Of a DNA stretch of 64,000 bases, positions 25,852 through 33,948 are shown one piece after another. A program made the position numbers and the translations under genes. Below the pieces are notes generated by a model. That model was not told where the DNA came from and ran no database searches. It saw only the letters and a program-made list of their open reading frames with translations. The DNA comes from an uncultured Bacteroidia bacterium (GTDB lineage: Bacteria > Bacteroidota > Bacteroidia > Bacteroidales > UBA932), in the NCBI GenBank assembly GCA_902784435.1, contig CACZUR010000009.1, forward strand, positions 62,001 through 126,000, written 5' to 3'. Position 1 is the first letter of the stretch. Every line of letters starts with the position of its first letter.

Positions 25852-28284
25852 CTACAGGTTGCGGGCCGATGCCTCCACCAGGGCGCGGATATGGGCATTG
25901 AGGCCCTCGTTGGCAACCAGGCTCTCCAGCGTGCAGTGCATGCGGTAACGCCAGTAGTGACGCGGGATGGCCGGGATGTTGATGCGTTCGTCGGCCGGAT
26001 TGCCCGGATAACGGACGGCGCCGTCGGTGGCCAGCCAGTCCTGCAGCGGCAGGATGGCCAGCATGGCGGGCGAAGCCATGTGCTGGTGGATGATGAGGTC
26101 TGCCACCCAGGGCTCGCAGAAGTAAGGGGCGTCGCCTTCGCAGCCCAGCACTTCGTTGTAGTAACGCTGGGTGAGGGCGCGGTCTTCCTCCCACCAGGCG
26201 CGCAGCGGCGAGGTGTCGTGGGAACCCGTGGTGCATACGCTCCAGTAGGGATAACGTTCCGGATGGCCGAAGGCATCCTTGGGATCCTTGGGCATGCGCT
26301 GCACTTCCAGGCTCAGGATGTTGAGCTGGTCCATCACGGAAGCCACGCAGCCGGGAATCATGCCCAGGTCTTCGCCGCAGGCCAGCATGCCCGTAGAGCG
26401 GAGCAGGGCCGGGAGTTTGCGCATGGCGCTTTCACGCCAGAAGTCGTCGTGCCTGTACCAGAAGAAATCCGTATACAGACGGTCGTAGCTGCGTTTGAGG
26501 CCTTCCGGCAGCTGGGCGTACTGCCCGGTTTTCTGGCCGGAGATGCGGGGATGCCAGTACCCTTTCTGACGGGGATCTTCCACGAAGAGCACGTCCGTTC
26601 CCTCCCCTGCACCGGGGTTGAAGCCCATGGAGCGCAGTTCCCCTTCCGGATACGGCAGGGCGGGATTGAAGTGGCCCATGAGGCCGCTCTTGTACTGGGA
26701 CGGGATTTCCCAGATGCGGAAGAATCCCAGGATGTGGTCTATGCGGAAGGCATCGAAATACTGGGCCATCTTGCCCATGCGGGCCCGCCACCAGCCGTAA
26801 CCGTCCTTGGCCATCTCTTCCCAGTTGTAGGTGGGAAAGCCCCAGTTCTGGCCGTCTTCGGCAAAGGCATCCGGCGGTGCACCGGCCTGGCTGTCCATGT
26901 GGAACAGGTGCGGGTGCTGCCAGGCGTCTGCGCTGTCGCGGCTCACGCCAATGGGAAGGTCTCCCTTCAGGGCCACGCCGTGCAGGTGGGCATACCGGAC
27001 GGCATCCTTCAGCTGGGCGTCCAGCAGGAACTGTACATAGCAGTAGAATCCCACTTCCGCGGCATTCTCCTGGGCAAACTCCTGCACCTTCTTGGCATGA
27101 TAGACCGCCCACTTGCCCCACTGGCCGAAGACCGGGGTGCCGTGGATGTCCCGGAGTACGCTGAATACGGCATACGGGAGCAGCCATTCCTGGTTGGCCG
27201 CATAGAAGGCCTTGTATTCTTCCGATTCCATGACCTTCCGGCCCCGGGCGCCTTTGTAGAGCTTGCGCAGCATGTCCATCTTGGCGTCGTTCACCCGTTC
27301 ATAGTCGACGGCGGGGAGGGCTTCCAGTTCCTCTTTCAGGGCCTTGTAGGCGGCATCCTGGCGCACACCGGCAGCGGGCAGATGCACGAACTGCGGATGC
27401 AGGGCGAAGGAGCTCACGGCGTTGTACGGATAGGAATCCTGCCACTTGTGCGTCATGGTGGTGTCGTTGATGGGCAGGAGCTGGATCACGTTCTGACCGG
27501 CCTGCACCGCCCAGTCTACCAGCCGCTTGATGTCGTTGAATTCACCCACGCCGAAACTCTCTTCCGTGCGGAGGGAGAATACCGGAACCGCCACGCCGGC
27601 GCCTCTCCAGGGCCGGGTGGGGAACTTGGGTTCCAGGTTGGCCAGGATGAGCTGCGTATTGGTGGGAGGCACCTCTGCAAAGAAATGGTTGGGGCCTTCT
27701 TCCCACAGGCGGATTTCCCGGGTTTTGCTGTCTACGATCACGAATTTGTACTCCATGGGTTCCGAGATATCCATGGTGATGAACCACCAGGGGAAGTCGG
27801 AGTCCGAGAGCAGCGTAACCTTTTTCCAGTTGCCCAGCACCTTGCCGGAGCCGACGATGCCCACCGATTCGTCGCTGCGGACCTCCGGGACGGCGATGCG
27901 CATGCATACGTTGCCCAGATCCGGGCCGCGGTCCGTGTGCTGGCGGAACGAGGCGCCGTCGGGACGACGGAAAATGACATCGGAGAAGGCCGACGAATAA
28001 AAGGCCGAATTGGCGGGGCGGTCCATCCAGCTGGAGCGGACGATGATGTTCTTCTGGGCCACCGGGGCCTTGAACTGATGGGCGCGCCATTCGCGCTGCA
28101 CCACTTTACCGTCCCGCACCAGTTCGAAGGTGAACGTGTCTCCGTTGTGGATATCCCGGCCGCTGAGCATGATCTGCCAGAGGCCGCCATAGGAATACTC
28201 CATGGGGATGACGCGTTTGCCGATGCGGAGCTGGATGCTCTCCCCCCATTTCGTTACGTATTGTAAACAGATATTGGTGGTCAT
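25852..28284 (-). CDS. malQ: 4-alpha-glucanotransferase with N-terminal starch-binding domains
   Basis: This 810-residue GH77 enzyme moves alpha-1,4-glucan segments during maltodextrin and glycogen metabolism. Two carbohydrate-binding (CBM20-like) domains occupy about residues 1-260, the plant DPE2-like arrangement usual in Bacteroidales. The GH77 catalytic set is visible: nucleophile Asp in FRIDHILGFFRIWEIP, acid/base Glu in CGEDLGMIPGCV and the third acid in TGSHDTSPLRAWWE. A complete promoter lies upstream and the gene starts a run of eight or so tightly spaced genes ending with the GNAT gene. Confidence 0.95.
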   Translation of the reverse strand: MTTNICLQYVTKWGESIQLRIGKRVIPMEYSYGGLWQIMLSGRDIHNGDTFTFELVRDGKVVQREWRAHQFKAPVAQKNIIVRSSWMDRPANSAFYSSAFSDVIFRRPDGASFRQHTDRGPDLGNVCMRIAVPEVRSDESVGIVGSGKVLGNWKKVTLLSDSDFPWWFITMDISEPMEYKFVIVDSKTREIRLWEEGPNHFFAEVPPTNTQLILANLEPKFPTRPWRGAGVAVPVFSLRTEESFGVGEFNDIKRLVDWAVQAGQNVIQLLPINDTTMTHKWQDSYPYNAVSSFALHPQFVHLPAAGVRQDAAYKALKEELEALPAVDYERVNDAKMDMLRKLYKGARGRKVMESEEYKAFYAANQEWLLPYAVFSVLRDIHGTPVFGQWGKWAVYHAKKVQEFAQENAAEVGFYCYVQFLLDAQLKDAVRYAHLHGVALKGDLPIGVSRDSADAWQHPHLFHMDSQAGAPPDAFAEDGQNWGFPTYNWEEMAKDGYGWWRARMGKMAQYFDAFRIDHILGFFRIWEIPSQYKSGLMGHFNPALPYPEGELRSMGFNPGAGEGTDVLFVEDPRQKGYWHPRISGQKTGQYAQLPEGLKRSYDRLYTDFFWYRHDDFWRESAMRKLPALLRSTGMLACGEDLGMIPGCVASVMDQLNILSLEVQRMPKDPKDAFGHPERYPYWSVCTTGSHDTSPLRAWWEEDRALTQRYYNEVLGCEGDAPYFCEPWVADLIIHQHMASPAMLAILPLQDWLATDGAVRYPGNPADERINIPAIPRHYWRYRMHCTLESLVANEGLNAHIRALVEASARNL

Positions 28285-28306
28285 AGAATTGGTTGTTTTA
28301 GCAGGG

Positions 28307-28337
28307 CAAATTTACGGGAAAGGGCTGGAATTACAAA
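28307..28337 (-). promoter_or_regulatory. malQ promoter, -33 TTTG and -7 TAAATTTG
   Basis: On the minus strand TTTG (28334-28337) and TAAATTTG (28307-28314) are exactly 19 bases apart. The -7 element lies 22 bases before the malQ ATG. This is the likely main promoter for the malQ-to-GNAT run. Confidence 0.75.
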
Positions 28338-28346
28338 ACATTCCGC

Positions 28347-28354
28347 TATCTTTG
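28347..28354 (+). promoter_or_regulatory. -7 element TATCTTTG for rsgA
   Basis: TATCTTTG fits the Bacteroidota consensus and lies 29 bases before the rsgA ATG in the 99-bp divergent gap with malQ. A -33 TTTG at the best distance is not seen. Confidence 0.55.
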
Positions 28355-28383
28355 TACACCGAACAGACAAGTTTAAGCGACGA

Positions 28384-29310
28384 ATGGAAGAGCAAATCGC
28401 AACGGTGGTCAAAAATGCCGGCAGCCACTATCTGCTGTCCCCCCTCCCGGCCTGGGAGGTATTCCCCGCCGTGCTCCGCGGAAAGGTGCGTCTCAAGGCC
28501 AGTGAAATCACCAATCCCATTGCCGTGGGAGACCGTGTCAAATATCGGCAAGAAGCAGATACTTCGGTCATTACGGAAATCCTTCCCCGCCGCAACTACC
28601 TCATCCGCCGCAGCACCAACCTGTCCCGGCAGGCGCACATCATCGCCGCCAACCTGGACCGGGCCTACATCGTGGTCTCCCTCTATTTCCCGGAGGTCAA
28701 ACTCCCCTTCCTGGACCGCATCCTGGTCACCGCGGAACTGTACGGGATTCCGGCCACCATCGTCCTGTCCAAAACGGACATGTACCGCGGCCTGGACCCC
28801 GAAGGTATCGCCCGTTTCCGCGCCATCTACGAAGGGGCCGGCTATCCTGTCATAGAAACTTCCGTCACTACCGGCGAGGGCATCGACCGCATCCGGGAAG
28901 CCTGCAAAGGCTGTGTGAACCTGTTTTCGGGAGAATCCGGCGTGGGAAAGTCCTCCCTCATCAAGGCGCTGGACCCTTCCCTGAACCCCAAGACCGGCGC
29001 CATATCGGCCGCCCATCTGCAGGGGAAGCACACCACCTCCCTGTACGAGATGTATCCGCTCGCTTCCGGGGGCTATGTAATTGATTCGCCGGGCATCCGG
29101 GGTTTCGGCCTGGTCGATGTGGAGAAAGAGGAGATCGCCCGCTATTTTCCGGAAATGCTGCGGGCGGCCGCCGGCTGCCGCTTTACGCCCTGCACCCATA
29201 CCCACGAGCCCGGCTGCGCCGTCAAGGACGCCGTGGACCGGGGCCTTATTTCCGCCGAGCGATACAACTCCTATCTGGGCATGCTGGAAGAGGATAAGAA
29301 ATTCCGTTAG
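28384..29310 (+). CDS. rsgA: Ribosome small subunit-dependent GTPase RsgA
   Basis: RsgA is a circularly permuted GTPase that checks late maturation of the 30S subunit. The 308-residue protein has an N-terminal OB fold, the permuted motif order with G4 as VLSKTDMY, then the P-loop GESGVGKSSLIKAL, DSPGIRGF, and the C-terminal zinc knuckle CRFTPCTHTHEPGC. The order G4-G5-G1-G3 is diagnostic. It is transcribed away from malQ and followed after 12 bases by the MATE gene. Confidence 0.95.
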   Translation: MEEQIATVVKNAGSHYLLSPLPAWEVFPAVLRGKVRLKASEITNPIAVGDRVKYRQEADTSVITEILPRRNYLIRRSTNLSRQAHIIAANLDRAYIVVSLYFPEVKLPFLDRILVTAELYGIPATIVLSKTDMYRGLDPEGIARFRAIYEGAGYPVIETSVTTGEGIDRIREACKGCVNLFSGESGVGKSSLIKALDPSLNPKTGAISAAHLQGKHTTSLYEMYPLASGGYVIDSPGIRGFGLVDVEKEEIARYFPEMLRAAAGCRFTPCTHTHEPGCAVKDAVDRGLISAERYNSYLGMLEEDKKFR

Positions 29311-29322
29311 CCCTCCGGCCCC

Positions 29323-30864
29323 ATGAAGCTCAACCGCGAAATCCTGCGCCTGGCCGTGCCCAGCATCCTGGCCGGCATCACCGTCCCCCTGGTGGGCATG
29401 GTGGACATTGCCGTGGCAGGACACCTGGGCGGCCCGGACACTGCGGCAGCCGGCCTGGACGCGCTCTCCGGCGCCGCTTTCATCGGCGGCATCTCCGTGG
29501 GCACCATGCTCTTCGACCTCCTGTACTGGAACTTCGCCTTCCTCCGGGCCGGAACCGCCGGCCTCACGGCGCAGGCTTACGGGCGGAGGAAGATGGCCGG
29601 TCCAGCCGGCCATGACGCCCTCAACGGGCCCGGCCGGACGCCCGATGGCGCCTTTCAAAGCCCACGCACGGAGGCAAACGATCCCCTTTCTCGAATTCTG
29701 GGACGGGCCCTCCGGATTGCGCTGCTCTCCGGGCTGGGTCTCATCGTCCTGCAGTGGGTGGTGGTGCAGCTGGCTTTCCTGGTGGTGCGCTGCTCTCCCG
29801 AGGTGCAGGCGCTGGCCACCCGCTACTTCGACATCCGCATCTGGGCGGCGCCGGCCACCCTTTCCCTCTTCGCCTTCAAAGGCTGGTTCATCGGCCTGCA
29901 GGACAGCGTCCGGCCCATGACCGCCGACTTCCTGGTGAACGGCCTCAACATTCTGCTGTCCGTAGCCCTCGGCTTCGGCACAGTCCTTCCCGGCGGCATC
30001 ACCCTGCTGCCCCGGATGGGCATTGCCGGCATCGCCCTGGGCACCGTGACCGCCCAGTGGAGCGGCCTGCTCTACTGCGCCCTGGCCGCCCGCCGCCGCT
30101 ATGGTTTCGGCCTGATTCATAAACACCTCACCCTGAGCGACTTACTGATTTTTATCGGCGCAAAACGGACCGATAAAAATCCAGAAGATGCTCAACGTCA
30201 ATCACTTACGCACCAGGCCCTCAACCGCAACCTGATCCTGCGGTCGTTGGGGATGATTGCGGTGTACATCGGATTCACGGTTTTGTCGGCCCGGCTGGGA
30301 GACCTGATGCTGGCCGTGAGCACCATCCTCATGAAACTCCTGATGATTTTCAGTTACTTCACGGACGGCTTCGCCTATGCCGGCGAGGCGCTTACGGGCC
30401 GATTCATCGGCGAGCGCTCGGCCGATGGCGTACGCTCCACCGTCCGCGGCACCTTCGCCTGGAGCCTGGGGGTGGCGGCGTTTTTCATCCTGCTGTACTG
30501 GCTGGGCGGCGTACCCCTCCTGCGTCTGATGACCAGCGACCAGAGCGTGGTGGAAGCCGGCAGGGCCTTCCTCCCCTGGCTGCTGCTGATGCCCCTCATC
30601 GGCTGCCCGGCCTTCGCCTGGGACGGCATTTTCATCGGCGCCACCGCCAGCCGGGACCTCCGCAACAGCACCCTCCTGTGTGCCGCGGGCTTTTTCCTCA
30701 CCTGGTTCGTAGGGATGGCGGTAGCCGGCGCCGCCGTCTCTCCGGAAACTGCCCTGCACATCCTCATGGCCGCCTATTTCGTGCATCTGGCGGTGCGCAC
30801 CGTGTACCTTACCCTCCGCGCCCGTGGCGCTTTGCGGGAATCTTTGGCAAACGCTACTTCCTAA
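29323..30864 (+). CDS. MATE efflux transporter with two in-frame insertions
   Basis: The 513-residue protein belongs to the DinF-like branch of MATE multidrug/Na+ or H+ antiporters, with twelve membrane segments beginning ILRLAVPSILAGITVPLVGMVDIAVAGHLG. Two polar stretches look inserted into loops: residues about 90-121 (from AGPAGHDALNGPG to TEANDPLS) with an 8-bp hairpin in its DNA, and residues about 274-295 (IFIGAKRTDKNPEDAQRQ) whose DNA is a 12-bp-armed palindrome of the family described in the findings. Both keep the frame. The 3' end overlaps the convergent MFS gene by 11 bases. Confidence 0.9.
   Translation: MKLNREILRLAVPSILAGITVPLVGMVDIAVAGHLGGPDTAAAGLDALSGAAFIGGISVGTMLFDLLYWNFAFLRAGTAGLTAQAYGRRKMAGPAGHDALNGPGRTPDGAFQSPRTEANDPLSRILGRALRIALLSGLGLIVLQWVVVQLAFLVVRCSPEVQALATRYFDIRIWAAPATLSLFAFKGWFIGLQDSVRPMTADFLVNGLNILLSVALGFGTVLPGGITLLPRMGIAGIALGTVTAQWSGLLYCALAARRRYGFGLIHKHLTLSDLLIFIGAKRTDKNPEDAQRQSLTHQALNRNLILRSLGMIAVYIGFTVLSARLGDLMLAVSTILMKLLMIFSYFTDGFAYAGEALTGRFIGERSADGVRSTVRGTFAWSLGVAAFFILLYWLGGVPLLRLMTSDQSVVEAGRAFLPWLLLMPLIGCPAFAWDGIFIGATASRDLRNSTLLCAAGFFLTWFVGMAVAGAAVSPETALHILMAAYFVHLAVRTVYLTLRARGALRESLANATS
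29593..29613. repeat. Hairpin inside the first MATE insertion
   Basis: ATGGCCGG and CCGGCCAT form 8-bp perfect arms around TCCAG. It lies at the start of a polar stretch of about 31 residues that interrupts the usual GRR...GRALRIAL loop of MATE proteins. It lacks the K-R-A/T-D core of the other inserts, so it may be of another kind. Confidence 0.45.
30147..30181. repeat. In-frame palindromic insert in the MATE gene
   Basis: GATTTTTATCGG (30147-30158) and CCGATAAAAATC (30170-30181) are perfect 12-bp arms around CGCAAAACGGA. The coding strand core AAACGGACCGAT encodes K-R-T-D and compares with AAAAGGGCCGAT and AAGAGGGCCGAT in the other inserts. The DNA lies in a loop between membrane segments where relatives have a shorter linker. 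Confidence 0.6.
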
Positions 30865-32206
30865 GATACTTCCACCCCACCACCGGCAGGGAGAACGCCA
30901 GGAAACAGGCGGCAATCCAGAAGATGGAGACGGGGGTGAAGTTGTACAGGCCGTCCGCTTCGAAACCGCCGATGAGCAGGCCGCTGGCCACACTCTGCAG
31001 GCCGGCGGCGGCATAACTGGAAATGCCCACGATGCCCAGGGCGGCGCCGGTGGCCTTGCGGGGCACGAAATCCAGCGCCATAAGGCCGGCCACGATGCAG
31101 AACACCACGGAGAAAGAGCAGCTGAACAGGGCCACGAAAACCATGTTCAGGCCGAAGCCCCCGTCCAGGAACAGGAATCCCGCCAGGGAAACCACGGCCA
31201 CGACGCCGGCCAGCACTACCGGGCGGACGCGGTTGCCGCGGAACAGCACGTCCGACAGCCAGCCGGCGGCCAGATTGCCCGCCACGCCAAAGATTTCGGC
31301 CAGGCCGATCACCTGCGTGGCGCCTTCCAGCGAAAACGCCTTCTGCTTTTGCAGGAACAGCACGCCCCAGTCGCTCACCGCATGCTGGGTAATGTAGAGG
31401 AAAGCCGTGGAGATGGCGATGACCCAGATGCCGGGATGGCGGAAAACCCATTTCTGCAACTCCCGGGTGGGCTTTTTGTCCAGGGGCTTCAGTTCTTCGC
31501 CGGAGAGTTCCTGTACCGACGGCAGGCCCTCGCTTTCCGGCGTATCGGAAATGAATACCAGCGATACCGCCAGGCCGATGAACCCCGCCACGGCCGCCGC
31601 CAGGAACCCCCACTGCCACCCCGCCGCCGCTACGATGAAGCCGGTCATGATCATGGAAACGGCTTTGCCCAGCTGTGGCGTAGAACTGAAAATGCTGTAG
31701 CGGGTGCCGCGCTGCTTGAGCGGGAACCAGCGGGACAGGCTGATGGTGCCGGGCGGCGAGCCCATGCTCTGCATCCAGCCGTTCACGCCCCACAGGACGG
31801 AGAAGAAGGCCAGCATGAGGACGGAGCCGAAGCCCAGCGGGCCGCTCAGCAGGCCCAGCAGGCCCAGCGTCAGGTTGATGGCGGCGGAAATGCCGATGCC
31901 CAGCGCCATGAAGCGGCGGATGTTGCAATAGTCGGCAATGAAACCGTTCATGAACTTGCCCACCGCATACACGAAGTAGAAGGCAGAGCCGATGATTCCC
32001 AGCTGCCCGGCCGTGAGCACGCCGCCGTCGATGAGCGGCTGCTTGACCACGCCCAGGGTCATCCGGCACACGTAATACAGCGTATAGGCCACGGTCACAC
32101 CCCAGAACGTACGGGCGCGCAGCCGCCTGTAGGTGGCATCCACCTGCGCGGCGGGCACTTTTTCCGCCGACGGCTTGCTGATCCGGAAGCTGGTATAGAG
32201 GGACAT
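30854..32206 (-). CDS. MFS transporter of the organophosphate:phosphate antiporter type
   Basis: The 450-residue protein has twelve membrane segments and matches the OPA group (GlpT/UhpC-like): GVTVAYTLYYVCRMTLGVVK, LGIIGSAFYFVYAVGKFMNG and GWMQSMGSPPGTISLSRWF, the last being the conserved region between TM4 and TM5. It probably exchanges a sugar phosphate or glycerol-3-phosphate for phosphate; the exact substrate is not predictable. It lies 5 bases after the HAD phosphatase gene, which may act on the same compound. The 3' end overlaps the MATE gene. Confidence 0.88.
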   Translation of the reverse strand: MSLYTSFRISKPSAEKVPAAQVDATYRRLRARTFWGVTVAYTLYYVCRMTLGVVKQPLIDGGVLTAGQLGIIGSAFYFVYAVGKFMNGFIADYCNIRRFMALGIGISAAINLTLGLLGLLSGPLGFGSVLMLAFFSVLWGVNGWMQSMGSPPGTISLSRWFPLKQRGTRYSIFSSTPQLGKAVSMIMTGFIVAAAGWQWGFLAAAVAGFIGLAVSLVFISDTPESEGLPSVQELSGEELKPLDKKPTRELQKWVFRHPGIWVIAISTAFLYITQHAVSDWGVLFLQKQKAFSLEGATQVIGLAEIFGVAGNLAAGWLSDVLFRGNRVRPVVLAGVVAVVSLAGFLFLDGGFGLNMVFVALFSCSFSVVFCIVAGLMALDFVPRKATGAALGIVGISSYAAAGLQSVASGLLIGGFEADGLYNFTPVSIFWIAACFLAFSLPVVGWKYLRK

Positions 32207-32211
32207 GGGGA

Positions 32212-32823
32212 CTAGCAGTCGGCTAAGAGGAGGGACAGCGCCGTGCCGCGCACGAACAGGCGGGCCTGCAGGCCGGCTTCGCGGGCGGCCTCCACGTTGT
32301 TCTCGCTGTCGTCGATGAAAAGGATTTCTCCGGCAGGCAGGCCGATCCGGCGTACCGCTTCCTCATAAATGGCCCGGGAAGGCTTCAGGAGCCGCATTTC
32401 GCAGGAGATAAACTGGTCCTTGAACGTGGTTTCCGGTTCTATTCCGTTTTCCCGGAACAGATCGTAGATGAGCCGCATGGCAATGGGATTGTTGTTGGAG
32501 AGCAGGTAGAGAGGATAGCGGCTGCCCAGTTCCTTGACCGTTTGCACCGTGTCCGGATCCATCCCGGCCAACAGGGCGCCCATACAGCGGTCTACGTCGG
32601 CCCCGGTGCAGCCGGGACGGGATTCCGCGAGCACCCGGCTCCGGAATTCGTCGGCGCTGAGGATGCCTTCCTCCATGTCTCCGTATATGCCTTTCTGGTG
32701 ATAAGGGTCCAGCAATTCCGTAATTCTCTCATACCCCAGTATTTCCCGGAATGCACGGATGCAGCGGCCCAGGTCCAGGCCGATGAGCACGCCGCCTATA
32801 TCAAATACGATTGCCTTTGTCAT
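32212..32823 (-). CDS. HAD-superfamily phosphatase
   Basis: The 203-residue protein is a HAD-IA enzyme. Motif I is VFDIGGVLIG with nucleophile D8; the usual second Asp is Gly, as in the YihX-like subgroup. Motif II is LLSNNNP, the conserved Lys is in FISCEMRLLKPSRAIYE, and motif IV is LFIDDSENNVEAA. The ATG at 32823 is preferred over an open frame upstream because the fold starts at MTKAIVFD and because a TAACTTTG -7 element (32832-32839, minus strand) is only eight bases upstream. Confidence 0.88.
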   Translation of the reverse strand: MTKAIVFDIGGVLIGLDLGRCIRAFREILGYERITELLDPYHQKGIYGDMEEGILSADEFRSRVLAESRPGCTGADVDRCMGALLAGMDPDTVQTVKELGSRYPLYLLSNNNPIAMRLIYDLFRENGIEPETTFKDQFISCEMRLLKPSRAIYEEAVRRIGLPAGEILFIDDSENNVEAAREAGLQARLFVRGTALSLLLADC

Positions 32824-32831
32824 GTGTGGCA

Positions 32832-32879
32832 CAAAGTTAAGAATTTTTTCACAGGTTAGGCGAAAAAGCATTACCTTTA
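32832..32879. promoter_or_regulatory. Divergent -7 elements for HAD phosphatase and yitT
   Basis: On the minus strand TAACTTTG (32832-32839) faces the HAD gene eight bases downstream. On the plus strand TACCTTTA (32872-32879) lies 19 bases before the yitT ATG. Both fit TAnnTTTG with at most one change. The 75-bp gap holds no other clear signal. Confidence 0.5.
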
Positions 32880-32898
32880 TACGCTAAAACTGATAACG

Positions 32899-33825
32899 AT
32901 GAAAGAGATTCTTCAAATCCTGAAGACCTGGAAGTTCTGGAAAGAGCTCATTATCATGACGGTGGGCATGGCCGTGGCCGCCGCCTCCGTCTATTATTTC
33001 CTGATGCCGTCCAAGCTGGTGGTGGGGTCCATCACCGGTTTGTCCATCGTCATCGGGAACGTGCTCAATGCGGCGGGCATCGGCATCAAGGTTTCCCACG
33101 TGATTGTCGTCATCAACGCCATCCTGCTGGTGCTGGCCTGGCTGCTTATCGGCAAGGAATTCGGGGCCAAGACGGTGTACACCGCCCTCATCCTGGGCCC
33201 GCTGGTAGACCTGTGGGAAAAAGTCCTGCCCATTGAGACCTTGCTGGAACCCGGACAGACCTCGCTGATGAACGACCCCTGGTTCGACCTCCTGTGCTTC
33301 GTGCTCATCCTCAGCGCCTCCCAGACCATTCTCTTCCATATCAACGCCTCCACGGGCGGCCTGGACATCCTGGCCAAGATCGTGAACAAATACATGCACA
33401 TAGACCTGGGCACCTCCGTATCCATCGCCGGCGCCCTCATCTGCTGCACGGCCTTCGCCATCAACCCCTTCCGCCTGGTGGTTATCGGCCTCATCGGCAC
33501 CTGGATCAACGGCCTGGCCCTGGATTATTTCACGGCCGGCATCAACCGGCGCAAACGCGTGTGCATCATATCTTCCCAGCACGAGCGCCTGCGCAAATAC
33601 ATCATTGAAGAGTTGGAGCGAGGCTGCTCCCTGTACAACGTGACGGGCGGCTACAACGGTCATCAGAACGTAGAAATCCAGGCCCTGCTCACCCAGGACG
33701 AATTCGCCAACCTCATGGATTACATGAAGACCAACGACATCCACGGCTTCATCACCGCCGGCAATGTGAGCGAAATTTACGGAGACTGGAACCAGAAAAA
33801 GCACAAAAAGAAGAAAATTGCATAA
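32899..33825 (+). CDS. YitT family membrane protein
   Basis: The 308-residue protein has five to six membrane segments (YitT/DUF161 domain, residues about 15-215, with VYYFLMPSKLVVGSITGLSI and the repeat FHINASTGGLDILAKIVNKY) and a soluble C-terminal DUF2179 domain (YIIEELERGCSLYNVTGGYNG). The DUF2179 part is a small alpha-beta sensor-like domain. Function is unknown for the family. It stands alone on the plus strand and is followed by a strong hairpin terminator. Confidence 0.9.
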   Translation: MKEILQILKTWKFWKELIIMTVGMAVAAASVYYFLMPSKLVVGSITGLSIVIGNVLNAAGIGIKVSHVIVVINAILLVLAWLLIGKEFGAKTVYTALILGPLVDLWEKVLPIETLLEPGQTSLMNDPWFDLLCFVLILSASQTILFHINASTGGLDILAKIVNKYMHIDLGTSVSIAGALICCTAFAINPFRLVVIGLIGTWINGLALDYFTAGINRRKRVCIISSQHERLRKYIIEELERGCSLYNVTGGYNGHQNVEIQALLTQDEFANLMDYMKTNDIHGFITAGNVSEIYGDWNQKKHKKKKIA

Positions 33826-33904
33826 ATATTTTGTGCTTTGCCCATTCTGGCACGGTATTGGAATAATGGGGTATCAGACATAAATATTGATACCTTACTA
33901 TAAG

Positions 33905-33946
33905 CCCCGCAGCCAATTGTGAAATTCGCTTGCGGGGATTCTTTTT
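33905..33946 (+). terminator. Strong terminator after yitT
   Basis: CCCCGCA (33905-33911) pairs with TGCGGGG (33931-33937), and the stem continues inward with GC/GC and AATT/AATT around a GTGA loop with one bulge and one mismatch, about 13 pairs in all. ATTCTTTTT follows. It terminates plus-strand transcription before the convergent end of atpG. Confidence 0.75.
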
Positions 33947-33948
33947 GC

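Noticed and set aside
33848..33862. A sigma-54 promoter at TGGCACGGTATTGG
   Set aside because: The distance between the GG and the second element is one base short and the GC of the -12 element is missing; mentioned only as part of the small RNA idea.
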